Source of the DNA: Candidatus Saccharimonadota bacterium
GTDB taxonomy: Bacteria > Patescibacteriota > Saccharimonadia > Saccharimonadales > Saccharimonadaceae
Assembly: GCA_017964115.1 (NCBI GenBank)
Contig: JAGCSL010000073.1
Location: forward strand, 1-29,307
DNA: 29,307 bases
Reading direction: 5' to 3'
Made by a program: the position numbers and the translations under genes
In this document: positions 1 to 7,573 of the stretch, piece by piece
Numbering within the stretch: position 1 is the first letter of the stretch
Layout: the number at the start of each line of letters is the position of its first letter
The notes under the pieces: generated by a model
What the model was told of the DNA's origin: nothing
The model's database searches: none
The model's input: the letters and a program-made list of their open reading frames with translations, nothing else

Positions 1-34
1 AGCCCGTTTTTTGGTGAATTAAGCATAAGCGTGG

Positions 35-63
35 TTGACTTTTTTTATAATCTGTGGTATAAT
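35..63 (+). promoter_or_regulatory. Strong sigma70-type promoter for the gene at 228
   Basis: TTGACT (35-40), a 17-base spacer and TATAAT (58-63). The predicted transcription start is about 70. The 29-base promoter matches the one before the gene ending at 13735 at 24 of 29 positions, including the T-run after the -35 and the TGG before the -10. Confidence 0.85.
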
Positions 64-69
64 GATTGA

Positions 70-227
70 CGTGGCTGATCATAAAGCGGCCAAGCACCTA
101 GAAATCGATCGCAAAATGAAACTCTCTGTTTCTTTTCGATGTCGCATTTCTGCGATTCCTGCTGATTAATTACTAATCGGTAGAAACCGCAGAAATGTAG
201 ATCAAATATGAAAGGAGTGCGGGGAGT
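70..227 (+). promoter_or_regulatory. Structured 5' leader with possible leader peptide
   Basis: About 157 bases of untranslated leader precede the gene at 228. CATTTCTGCG (145-154) is perfectly complementary to CGCAGAAATG (188-197), giving a 10-bp stem that encloses a smaller GATTA/TAATC hairpin. An open frame from GTG 71 to TAA 167-169 (32 codons) begins at the predicted transcript 5' end, and its last codons cover the left arm of the stem. Translation of such a peptide could control stem formation, but this is inference. I recognise no known riboswitch class. The extreme left end (about 1-14, ending in a T-run) may be the tail of a terminator of the preceding gene; otherwise 1-34 holds nothing I recognise. 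Confidence 0.45.
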
Positions 228-920
228 ATGTTGAAAGAGTTGATATTTGAAGGGGTGCTGCTACTGGTAATGCTTTTCGGAGCACACGTCATTGGCTGGA
301 AAAAGGTGAAGCTGATCGACCGCCACCGCGTGGAAGACAAGGACTATCTCATCGATCCGCCAACAAGGCGTAGTAGCTGCGTGAAGGATGCGCGTGAATT
401 AGCGCGCAAGTTCAGAATTCGCAACATGTATGCCGAAGTCGAAACGGAAACGGTTATTGTTCTTCCGAGCAAGTCGCTTGCCTGGACAATCGGCATCCTC
501 GTGGGCACGATTATGACCGTTCTGCTGCTCTATAATCATATAGACGGTATGATCGAGTCTATGATCACTCGCGACAGCGAATATCTGTACGGAGTATTCT
601 TTGCCGCAGGCGGTACAGCTGTCCTTGGCATGATGCTCGCCGATTGGATCGCCGAGACCATCATTCCGAACGCTGCTAAACAGTATGCGTTAGAAGTTGC
701 CAATAATCGTGCAAAGAAAGGACGTACTGTTCGTTTCGCGCAAGGCTTCAGCCTGAACGAAATAGCGGACGTAGCTCGCTGGGCGTTCGAAGAAGAACGC
801 GCCGAGAGGCGTCTCGCCCGCGAAGAACGTCGCAATCAGAAGCAGCTCAAGAAAATGGCTCAAGTCGTAGCTTTTCCGGCATCCGCAAAGATAGCTGGCA
901 AGATGGCAGTTAATCATTGA
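228..920 (+). CDS. Hypothetical multi-pass membrane protein
   Basis: A 230-residue protein of unknown family. Three hydrophobic stretches are visible: about residues 5-24, 84-105 and 119-142. The last third is cytoplasm-like, beginning with a positively charged amphipathic part and ending in a charged helical tail rich in Glu, Arg and Lys (about 185-215). The start at ATG 228 is supported by AAAGGAG and GGGGAG just upstream, though neither spacing is ideal. The gene is monocistronic, with a strong TTGACT-17-TATAAT promoter, a long structured leader and a branched terminator. The unusual investment in control signals suggests high or regulated expression. No function can be assigned from the sequence. 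Confidence 0.75.
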   Translation: MLKELIFEGVLLLVMLFGAHVIGWKKVKLIDRHRVEDKDYLIDPPTRRSSCVKDARELARKFRIRNMYAEVETETVIVLPSKSLAWTIGILVGTIMTVLLLYNHIDGMIESMITRDSEYLYGVFFAAGGTAVLGMMLADWIAETIIPNAAKQYALEVANNRAKKGRTVRFAQGFSLNEIADVARWAFEEERAERRLAREERRNQKQLKKMAQVVAFPASAKIAGKMAVNH

Positions 921-936
921 GCGACCGAGTAGATCA

Positions 937-985
937 GGTCGGACAATTCCCTCCGCCAGGAGGTTGAAACAGTCCGGCCTTTTCT
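937..985 (+). terminator. Rho-independent terminator (branched)
   Basis: The outer stem GGTCGGAC (937-944) pairs with GTCCGGCC (972-979), one G-T pair included. It encloses an inner CCTCC/GGAGG hairpin and is followed by TTTTCT. It lies directly after the gene ending at 920. Confidence 0.75.
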
Positions 986-1001
986 CATGCTAAAAAATCT
1001 A

Positions 1002-1010
1002 TGCTAAGAT
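1002..1010 (+). promoter_or_regulatory. Extended -10 of leaderless sbcB
   Basis: TGC followed by TAAGAT (1005-1010). Exactly six bases separate it from the ATG at 1017, so the predicted first transcribed base is the A of the start codon. No Shine-Dalgarno sequence and no clear -35 are present. Confidence 0.7.
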
Positions 1011-1016
1011 GTAAGC

Positions 1017-2378
1017 ATGAATCCTGATCAGACATTTTTCTTTTACGATCTCGAGACTTCCGGTTTAAATCCGCGTGAAGACCGCCCAATGCAATTTGCC
1101 GGTATTCGTACCGATATGAACCTGAAGCAAATCGGAGAACCGATTAATATTCTAGTGAAGCTTAGCGAAGATACTCTACCGAGTCCACATGCTATCATGG
1201 TGACGAAAATAACGCCCCAGTCGACTTTGATGGACGGCTTTACGGAAGCCGAGTTTTGCAAATATGTCATGGACGAGATATTTACGCCCGGCACCATCGC
1301 GATAGGATATAACTCAGTTCGTTTCGACGATGAATTTATGCGCCACACTTTTTGGCGCAATTTTTATGACCCATACGAGTGGCAATGGAAAGATAATCGT
1401 AGCAAATGGGACTTGCTTGATGTCGTACGTATGACGCGTGCTCTGCGTCCAGAGGGTATTAACTGGCCAGTCACGCCAGAGGGTAAAGCTACCAATCGTC
1501 TCGAGCTAATTACTAAAGAAAATAATATCTCGCATGAGCATGCACACGATGCTTTGTCGGACGTTGAAGCACTAATCTCGGTAACACGTTTAATTAAAGA
1601 AAAACAACCTCAGCTGTATGATTGGCTTTTCAAAATGCGTGATAAAAAAGCCGTTCAGAAGCTCGTGAATCTTGATAAGCCCACGCCTTTTGTCTATAGT
1701 TCCGGCCGCTATTCGTCTGAATTTGAAAAAACTACTGTGGTTTATCCGATTGCGCCAGCCAAAAATGGCAATGTTTTAGTTTTTGATTTACGTCAAAATC
1801 TTGACGAGCTATTAAAACAAGAAGGACCGACGTTCTTTCCAACCGTCAAAGAAATGAAATATAACCATTGTCCAGCCGTGGCTCCACTTGGTGTATTAGA
1901 GCAGGGCGATGGTTGGGGAAAAATCCGACTCACAAAAGCACAGGTCGAAGCAAACTTAAAGTCTCTGCTTGCGCATCCAGATTTTATCGAAAAGATGCGC
2001 ACCGAAAATGAAGAGCGCGAAGAATTTCCGCCAGCAATCGATCCGGAATCCGCACTCTATGATGGCTTTCTAGATAATACTGATCGTACGCGTTGTGATG
2101 CTGTGCGCCGCGCCACCATGAATGAGCTCGCTGATTTCCATCCCGATTTTCATGATCCGCGCTTGCCAGATTTATTGCTCCATTACAAAGCGCGCAACTT
2201 TGCCGAAACGCTTTCCGAATCCGAGCATAAAAAATGGGAAGAATACCGCATTGGTCGCATTAAGGCACATCAAAACTCTTACATTAAAGCGATTCAAGAA
2301 ATCGCTGCGCAGCCGAACAGCGATTCGTATATTTTGGAAGAATTACAACTGTGGTATCAATCACTTTTGCCATATTAA
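1017..2378 (+). CDS. sbcB: Exodeoxyribonuclease I
   Basis: A single-strand-specific 3'-5' DNA exonuclease of the DEDDh family, acting in recombination and mismatch repair. At 453 residues it is close to the E. coli length. Catalytic residues are in place: D11 and E13 in the DLET motif, D104 in the VRFDDE motif, H177 in the HAHDA motif and D182. The stretch DRPMQFAGIRTD (about 22-33), the NFYDPYEW segment and the LRPEGINWP segment are family hallmarks. The C-terminal SH3-like/helical region is recognisable through the LLLHYKARNFAETL motif. The gene stands alone after a terminator, and the start is fixed by a -10 element six bases upstream of ATG with no ribosome binding site. Confidence 0.95.
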   Translation: MNPDQTFFFYDLETSGLNPREDRPMQFAGIRTDMNLKQIGEPINILVKLSEDTLPSPHAIMVTKITPQSTLMDGFTEAEFCKYVMDEIFTPGTIAIGYNSVRFDDEFMRHTFWRNFYDPYEWQWKDNRSKWDLLDVVRMTRALRPEGINWPVTPEGKATNRLELITKENNISHEHAHDALSDVEALISVTRLIKEKQPQLYDWLFKMRDKKAVQKLVNLDKPTPFVYSSGRYSSEFEKTTVVYPIAPAKNGNVLVFDLRQNLDELLKQEGPTFFPTVKEMKYNHCPAVAPLGVLEQGDGWGKIRLTKAQVEANLKSLLAHPDFIEKMRTENEEREEFPPAIDPESALYDGFLDNTDRTRCDAVRRATMNELADFHPDFHDPRLPDLLLHYKARNFAETLSESEHKKWEEYRIGRIKAHQNSYIKAIQEIAAQPNSDSYILEELQLWYQSLLPY

Positions 2379-2411
2379 ACGCTCACGCTCGCAATCAGAT
2401 GAAAAAGTTAT

Positions 2412-2417
2412 TATAAT
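2412..2417 (+). promoter_or_regulatory. -10 element of leaderless acyltransferase gene
   Basis: A perfect TATAAT followed by six bases and the ATG at 2424. No Shine-Dalgarno sequence lies in between. Confidence 0.75.
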
Positions 2418-2423
2418 TTAATC

Positions 2424-4259
2424 ATGCTATGGCTGACGGGCATCAATTCGATTAGATTTTTTGCGATTTTTTTGATCGTCGTCTACCATTTATTTCGGAG
2501 CTTTTTGCCAGGCGGCTTTATTGCTGTCGATATTTTCTTTACGATTTCTGGCTTCCTGATTGTTAGTAAGCTAATCCGCGAATCGAGCCACGGCAAAATT
2601 CATTATTGGAAATATGTTGGAGATCGTCTGCTACGCATTTTTCCAGCCCTGTTAGTTTGCGTATTGGTGACGCTTATTTTAGCATTGTTTGTTCATCCAG
2701 ATATTCTGGCCGGCATGCGCGCAAATACAATTGCGGCGCTAACTTTTACGACCAATATCGTGCAGCTATTGACCGGCGGTAGTTACGAGAACACTATTTC
2801 GCCAAACTTATTCCAGCACACTTGGTTCTTAGCGCTAGAAATGCAGTTTTATTTATTAGTTCCGTTATTATTGATGGCGATTATTGCAGCATCCAAAAAA
2901 CACAAAACTGCTGTTCGCTCGGCTGGCATTGTTTTTACATTACTAGCTTTCATATCGACAATTTTAATGATTGTCTATGGTGGCGTAATGGGTTTGCCAG
3001 ATCGCGCATATTTTGCCATCGATTCGCACATGGGCGCCTTTTGTATGGGCGCAGCGTTTGCGGTTTTTAATTATCTCGTACCGCGTACTCCACGTACCCC
3101 GAAAGTTATTCCCGCAATCGGCTTAGCACTAAGTCTTGCTATTGTAACCATCCTTTCCTTTAAACTCGAATATACAAATGTGATGACATATTATTTTGCT
3201 TTGCCATTTACGGGAATTCTAACGGTCATCATGTTGTTCTGCATCATTAAGTTGCAGCCGAATATTCATACGCGCCACAAGACAGCAAATATAGTTCGCG
3301 TTTGCGAAAAACTGGGCGAGCTTTCTTTTGGCGTCTATCTATTTCATTGGCCTCTATATATTTTGTTACCAAATATATTGCCACCAAACACGCCGATTTG
3401 GATTTATGCAACATTGAATATCCTGCTTAGCATTGCCATGACGATCATTTGCAACCAGACGTTGAACGTCAACCGTCGACTAAAGATGCTTAAATATTAC
3501 AAAAAACGACGCATAGCTTATGCGGTAGTCTTGATTGCGCTGCTAATTCCGGCCAGCTTTAGCTTTGCGCGTATGCCAGAAAAATCTGGCATTACTGAGC
3601 AGCTCCAAGAAATGGCGGCGCAGGAAAGCACCGAAGAAGAATATGAGTCGATGAGATATTTAGGTATTGAAGATTTCAATAAAACTATTGAGGAAGTCCT
3701 AATGGCGCAGTTCAAGATAGCTGCAAAGCCTTCTAATCAGCCAGCCGTAATCAACGGTAAGGGTGCAAAAAATGCAAATTCCGCCAACGTATTAGTGCTT
3801 GGTGACTCTGTTACGCTCGGCGCAAAGCAAGCGTTGGAGTCAACTATCCCGAACACCTATGTAGATGCTAAGGAATCGCGCTCCATTATTACTGCTACTG
3901 GAATTATTGCTGGTTATTCTGCAAAAGGAAAACTGCCGAACACAATCGTGATTAGCCTGGCGACCAATGAATATCATATTACCGACTCATTATTGCAAAG
4001 TATTGTAAATAGCGCCGGCAAAGATAAAACCTTCATTTTAGTCACCGCCTATGCTGGTCCGCAGCAGCCGCGCGAAAAACAGAACGCCGCCCTCAAAAGC
4101 TATGCGGATAAGCATGACAATGTTTATATTGCTGACTGGTGGGAAATTGCACATAATAACTGGTCTCTCATGTACGCCGACCATATTCACTTGAACCCAG
4201 AAGGTCGCATTACTTACGCAAACTTAATCTATAGTACTATTAGGAGTGCTCGTCGATGA
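2424..4259 (+). CDS. OatA-like peptidoglycan O-acetyltransferase (acyltransferase-3 plus SGNH domain)
   Basis: An integral membrane acyltransferase-3 domain (about residues 5-380, roughly ten transmembrane helices) carries the conserved His in the VVYHLF motif (H22). It is followed by an extracytoplasmic SGNH esterase/transferase domain (about 450-611). The SGNH residues are visible: S462 in GDSVTLG, N515 in LATNEY, and D586/H589 in DHIHLNPEG. This two-domain order is that of OatA, which moves acetyl groups across the membrane onto MurNAc of peptidoglycan and confers lysozyme resistance. The substrate here is inferred; other surface glycans are possible. Its last four bases (ATGA) overlap the next gene, implying translational coupling. 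The start is ATG 2424, leaderless. Confidence 0.85.
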   Translation: MLWLTGINSIRFFAIFLIVVYHLFRSFLPGGFIAVDIFFTISGFLIVSKLIRESSHGKIHYWKYVGDRLLRIFPALLVCVLVTLILALFVHPDILAGMRANTIAALTFTTNIVQLLTGGSYENTISPNLFQHTWFLALEMQFYLLVPLLLMAIIAASKKHKTAVRSAGIVFTLLAFISTILMIVYGGVMGLPDRAYFAIDSHMGAFCMGAAFAVFNYLVPRTPRTPKVIPAIGLALSLAIVTILSFKLEYTNVMTYYFALPFTGILTVIMLFCIIKLQPNIHTRHKTANIVRVCEKLGELSFGVYLFHWPLYILLPNILPPNTPIWIYATLNILLSIAMTIICNQTLNVNRRLKMLKYYKKRRIAYAVVLIALLIPASFSFARMPEKSGITEQLQEMAAQESTEEEYESMRYLGIEDFNKTIEEVLMAQFKIAAKPSNQPAVINGKGAKNANSANVLVLGDSVTLGAKQALESTIPNTYVDAKESRSIITATGIIAGYSAKGKLPNTIVISLATNEYHITDSLLQSIVNSAGKDKTFILVTAYAGPQQPREKQNAALKSYADKHDNVYIADWWEIAHNNWSLMYADHIHLNPEGRITYANLIYSTIRSARR

Positions 4260-5044
4260 AGCAGGGAATGATTGAATACGGTCGCACGCGTCGTCAAATT
4301 CGTAAAGCTAACCGCGAAGCGCGCGTTGACCATCAGGCGCCTAAACGTACGCTCATCAAGGTATTATTAGTGTTATGCGCGATTATATTTGTGATAATAG
4401 AGTTCTTCAGTATCACCTTTGCTAAACGCATCCATGATCGTGATCTGGCTAAAGATTTAGCAAACGAAGCGACAATTGAATTAAGTATGATTAATGCTAG
4501 CTTAATATCTGGCGATCAGAAATTATTAAAAGATGCCCATCAGCAATATCAAACGACGCTCGGCCAGTTTAATGCTAATTCTTACATAGTCGGTGATTAT
4601 TCAGAATTGCTACAGCAATTAAATGACTACGATTCGGTATTGTCCGCCGAAGAAAAAGATGCGCATCTCATTAAGTTACATACGGCAATTCTAATGTTAC
4701 AAAAGGAAATGCAGGATGTTGATTCGAGCAAAGTCAGTACCAAAAGTATGATTGATATCAAAGAAAACCTTGAAGATTTTCGCAATAGCCTGGAAGAATT
4801 GAATGACGCACGTTTCGCAGATGCAATTACGGAACTTACTAATTATAGTAATGACTTAATTAAGCTAATCGATAAAACTTCCGTTTGTGTGGGGACTTGC
4901 TCCGAAAAGACCATTAAGTCTAGACAAACCGATTTAGCAAATATTTTCGAAAAGTATCGTACCGTGTTAGTTAATTGCGATACGAAAATATCGCGATTCT
5001 ACAGTCCGGCCGAGCTCGTAGAATCTCTAAAAATGCTACAATAG
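4256..5044 (+). CDS. Single-pass membrane protein with helical extracytoplasmic domain
   Basis: A 262-residue protein of unknown family. A basic cytoplasmic N-terminus of about 32 residues is followed by one transmembrane helix (about 33-55) and roughly 200 residues that look almost entirely alpha-helical and extracytoplasmic. A close Cys pair (CVGTC) near residue 214 could form a disulfide. The start overlaps the stop of the acyltransferase (ATGA) and has AGGAG nine bases upstream, so the two are co-translated and may work together at the envelope. The overall design resembles the protein encoded at 8985-9713, without clear sequence identity. Confidence 0.75.
   Translation: MKQGMIEYGRTRRQIRKANREARVDHQAPKRTLIKVLLVLCAIIFVIIEFFSITFAKRIHDRDLAKDLANEATIELSMINASLISGDQKLLKDAHQQYQTTLGQFNANSYIVGDYSELLQQLNDYDSVLSAEEKDAHLIKLHTAILMLQKEMQDVDSSKVSTKSMIDIKENLEDFRNSLEELNDARFADAITELTNYSNDLIKLIDKTSVCVGTCSEKTIKSRQTDLANIFEKYRTVLVNCDTKISRFYSPAELVESLKMLQ
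5034..5042 (+). promoter_or_regulatory. Extended -10 of leaderless pta-like gene
   Basis: TGC plus TACAAT (5037-5042), then six bases and the ATG at 5049. The element lies inside the last codons of the preceding gene, whose TAG stop overlaps the -10. Confidence 0.7.
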
Positions 5045-5048
5045 AAGC

Positions 5049-5834
5049 ATGTATAAAATTCTTTTTCCAGAAGCTAATAATGATTATATTAAAACTGCTG
5101 CCGCTGAACTGAAAGAGCGGGGCATCTGTGAGCCAATCCTTGAAGAAAGCGACATGGTTACGGCTGGCCAGAAAGTTGCCAATGGCCTTGCTGATGCGAT
5201 GGTAGCTGGCGTCGATTTTTCCTCGCGCGATGTAATACTGGCTTGCCGCGACCAAGTTGGAGTAGCGGGGCAAACTGATCCGTCCGAAAAGAAGACATTT
5301 TCAAGCCTATTTGTGGCCGATTTTCCAGATAGCCGACGTTATATTATTTCCGACGGCGCAACTTGCAAAAATCCTACCGCCGAACAACTGGCTGACATTG
5401 TTATTCTAGTTCATGCGGCCGCCTTGAAACTGCTCGACGATATGCCACGTATAGCCATGCTGTCATTCTCTACCTTTGGTTCCGGCGGTAAAGATCCATC
5501 GATGGACAAGATTGCCGAAGCCATCAAAATTGTGCGCGAACGTAATCCAGATATCTTAGTCGACGGCGAAATGCAACTCGACGCCGCCGTCAACGAACGC
5601 ATCGGCAAAAAGAAATCTCCACATGATTCCGAAGTAGCCGGCCGTGCCAATGTTCTAATTACGCCAGATATTAATTCCGGTAATATTCTATATAAATCGC
5701 TCGAACAATTCGCTGGCGCTAAACTCGCTGGTCCAATCTTGCTCGGCTTTAATAAGCCAGTTTCTGACCTTTCCCGCGGTTCTACGGCGGAAGATATCGT
5801 CTTTACGACGGAGTGTCTCGCCAAACTAATATAA
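5049..5834 (+). CDS. Short phosphate acetyltransferase family protein
   Basis: Homologous to Pta, which interconverts acetyl-CoA and acetyl-phosphate. Family motifs are clear: MLSFSTFGSG, DGEMQLDAA, LITPDINSGNILYK, and the catalytic DLSRG with downstream EDIV near the C-terminus. At 261 residues it is about 70 shorter than the usual single-domain Pta (about 330). The gap falls early: after about 30 N-terminal residues it jumps almost directly to the LADAMVAG segment. By comparison with Methanosarcina thermophila Pta, the segment carrying Arg87 is absent and Arg133 appears replaced. Both arginines are known for CoA handling. It fits the phosphoketolase and acetate kinase genes elsewhere in the window, but altered substrate use is possible. 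Confidence 0.8.
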   Translation: MYKILFPEANNDYIKTAAAELKERGICEPILEESDMVTAGQKVANGLADAMVAGVDFSSRDVILACRDQVGVAGQTDPSEKKTFSSLFVADFPDSRRYIISDGATCKNPTAEQLADIVILVHAAALKLLDDMPRIAMLSFSTFGSGGKDPSMDKIAEAIKIVRERNPDILVDGEMQLDAAVNERIGKKKSPHDSEVAGRANVLITPDINSGNILYKSLEQFAGAKLAGPILLGFNKPVSDLSRGSTAEDIVFTTECLAKLI

Positions 5835-5840
5835 TGCTTA

Positions 5841-5849
5841 TGCTATACT
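5841..5849 (+). promoter_or_regulatory. Extended -10 of leaderless gene at 5856
   Basis: TGC plus TATACT (5844-5849), six bases, then ATG at 5856. The same CTTATGCTA core recurs before 21620 and, on the minus strand, before 17460. Confidence 0.7.
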
Positions 5850-5855
5850 TAGGGC

Positions 5856-6272
5856 ATGAGTACTAAAAAAACTAGGACACCCATTCGTGTCGTTATCAAT
5901 ACAACAATATTAGTTACGCTATCCGTAGCATTTGCTGCTATAGCAATTTGCCATGCCTTTCAGTTGGATCAATATAATAACAAACTAAAAGAAGCACATT
6001 ATATTAGTAATAAGCCTGGTCTCTGCTATGATATAGTCGACGATTCTGACGGAATAATTACCGACAATGAACGTATTTGTGGTCCAGGCACCGAAGAAAA
6101 GGTTACTGATCCAAACCAACTTGCGCTATATCTCGACGATCAGGTTAACTTTGTGGGAGATATGAGCATTTATGCATCAGTTCATACTATGCTATTAATC
6201 GGAGCCTTCTTCTCACTTTCTAGCTTAGCAGCAGCAATAATCTATTGGAATCACAATAAGATTAAAAAATAG
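5856..6272 (+). CDS. Small two-pass membrane protein
   Basis: A 138-residue hypothetical protein. It has a basic N-terminus, a first transmembrane helix (about 12-33), an extracytoplasmic stretch of about 70 residues rich in Asp and Glu with two cysteines (in GLCYD and RICGP), a second transmembrane helix (about 108-131) and a short Lys-rich tail. The cysteines could form a disulfide. It starts 22 bases after the pta-like gene but has its own leaderless-type promoter, and ends at a terminator shared with the convergent GH57 gene. No family was recognised. Confidence 0.7.
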   Translation: MSTKKTRTPIRVVINTTILVTLSVAFAAIAICHAFQLDQYNNKLKEAHYISNKPGLCYDIVDDSDGIITDNERICGPGTEEKVTDPNQLALYLDDQVNFVGDMSIYASVHTMLLIGAFFSLSSLAAAIIYWNHNKIKK

Positions 6273-6279
6273 ATAGCAC

Positions 6280-6307
6280 AAAATATCTCCCTTTCGGGAG
6301 ATATTTT
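6280..6307. terminator. Bidirectional terminator between convergent genes
   Basis: A 12-bp perfect stem (6280-6291 with 6296-6307) with loop TTTC. It is followed by T-rich sequence on the plus side and reads as a stem plus short T-run on the minus side. It serves the gene ending at 6272 (+) and GH57 ending at 6308 (-). Confidence 0.85.
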
Positions 6308-7549
6308 TTATTCTTCTTCTTCCTCTTCTATCTCTTCTTCGGTTTTTGGCTTATATGAATTAGCGCGCCCGCGCACGTCGCGGATAGCATTCATGAAATA
6401 TAGAAATGCATCGAACGGGGAATCGTATGGCGAAAAATACTGATGCACGCCACCGTCATTCAAATGCTTTGTGCTCATGTAGTAAAGATGATCGGATGTT
6501 AGTAGGCGACGCCAATCGGCAATTAACTCTTCGTCGTTGCTAGCTAGAACATCAGCCTTCAAATCATAAATTGCCTTGAGGGCCTCGTGTTGCATTGAGT
6601 TGCCCAACCATGCACTCAAATCACGTTCAGTGTCAGCCCAAGTTACGGTCCATGGCATCGAGACCGAATCTTCAGGCTCAAAGCTATTGCAAGCTTCAGA
6701 AACGGTCATAAAACCACAATCTTCGCGGTCGCCCCAACGATGAATTAAGTCATCGAAGAACTCAAAGATGCCAGTATCTTTCCAGATATTTTCGCCGAAA
6801 GTTTCGAAATCCATGAATAAGTTAATAATTGGTCCATGATTTGCGTCTGTATCGAGCCAGCGCAGGTATTTATCTACTGTAAGCGGCCATTCGTTCCAGT
6901 TCTTGTTCGAGAAGCGGAAAGCAATGTCGTCGCTCAGGCGATAGTTTTTTGTCAGAAGTTTGATACTATGGCAACCATCTGGACGATAGACCTTATTCGG
7001 CGTGCGCGTCTCGAGGATCTTATCCCAACCTTCAGCAATGATACCCTTAAAACCGAAGCCTTCGGCCCACTGCGCTAGATCGTTATTGTAGGCTAACTCT
7101 GTGTTACGGAATACCTGCGTTTGTACGCCAAATAATTCGCGAATCTTGTCTTGATGCAGGCGAACTTCAGCCTCAAACTCTTCGCGGTCAACGAAGAATG
7201 ATAGGGAATGATTATATGTTTCTGCCACAATTTCTACGCGACCAGTCGCCACGAGCTTACGAATACTTTCAATAATATCTGGAGCCCATTCTTCAGCTTG
7301 CTCCAAAAAAGTGCCCGTCATCGAAAGGGAAAACTTGAAATTGCTAGTCGTGTTAATTAGGGCTTCGAGATGTTCCAGCATTGGCCGATAAGACTTCTCG
7401 GCGACTTTCTTGAAGACTCTCTCGTTATTTGCGCCAGTATACCAGTCTTTATCAGTCCAGTAATCGTGATCATGATCCACCGAAAAAATACTATAATGCT
7501 TCACGCGATATGGCTGGTGCATGTGCAAATATAGTACAATCGACTTCAT
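6308..7549 (-). CDS. Glycoside hydrolase family 57 (alpha-amylase/glucanotransferase type)
   Basis: A retaining alpha-glucan-active enzyme of GH57, probably cytoplasmic because no signal peptide is seen. Conserved regions appear in order: HMHQPYR (residues 9-15), AETYNHSL (109-116), the nucleophile region FRNTELAYN with Glu151, and the acid/base region FMDFETFGE with Asp247. The C-terminal SDHLYYM segment is also typical. The length of 413 is short for the family and resembles the archaeal MJ1611 type. It ends in an acidic tail, ten of the last twelve residues being Glu. The start has GGAGGTGA seven bases before ATG, as expected for the second gene of an operon, 24 bases after the glycosyltransferase. 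The exact activity (amylase, glucanotransferase or branching) cannot be decided by eye. Confidence 0.9.
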   Translation of the reverse strand: MKSIVLYLHMHQPYRVKHYSIFSVDHDHDYWTDKDWYTGANNERVFKKVAEKSYRPMLEHLEALINTTSNFKFSLSMTGTFLEQAEEWAPDIIESIRKLVATGRVEIVAETYNHSLSFFVDREEFEAEVRLHQDKIRELFGVQTQVFRNTELAYNNDLAQWAEGFGFKGIIAEGWDKILETRTPNKVYRPDGCHSIKLLTKNYRLSDDIAFRFSNKNWNEWPLTVDKYLRWLDTDANHGPIINLFMDFETFGENIWKDTGIFEFFDDLIHRWGDREDCGFMTVSEACNSFEPEDSVSMPWTVTWADTERDLSAWLGNSMQHEALKAIYDLKADVLASNDEELIADWRRLLTSDHLYYMSTKHLNDGGVHQYFSPYDSPFDAFLYFMNAIRDVRGRANSYKPKTEEEIEEEEEE

Positions 7550-7573
7550 TCTGTAATCACCTCCGTTTTCTTT

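Noticed and set aside
62..70. ATG at 62 as start of a leader peptide
   Set aside because: It lies within the -10 hexamer, so it would not be transcribed; only the GTG at 71 is compatible.
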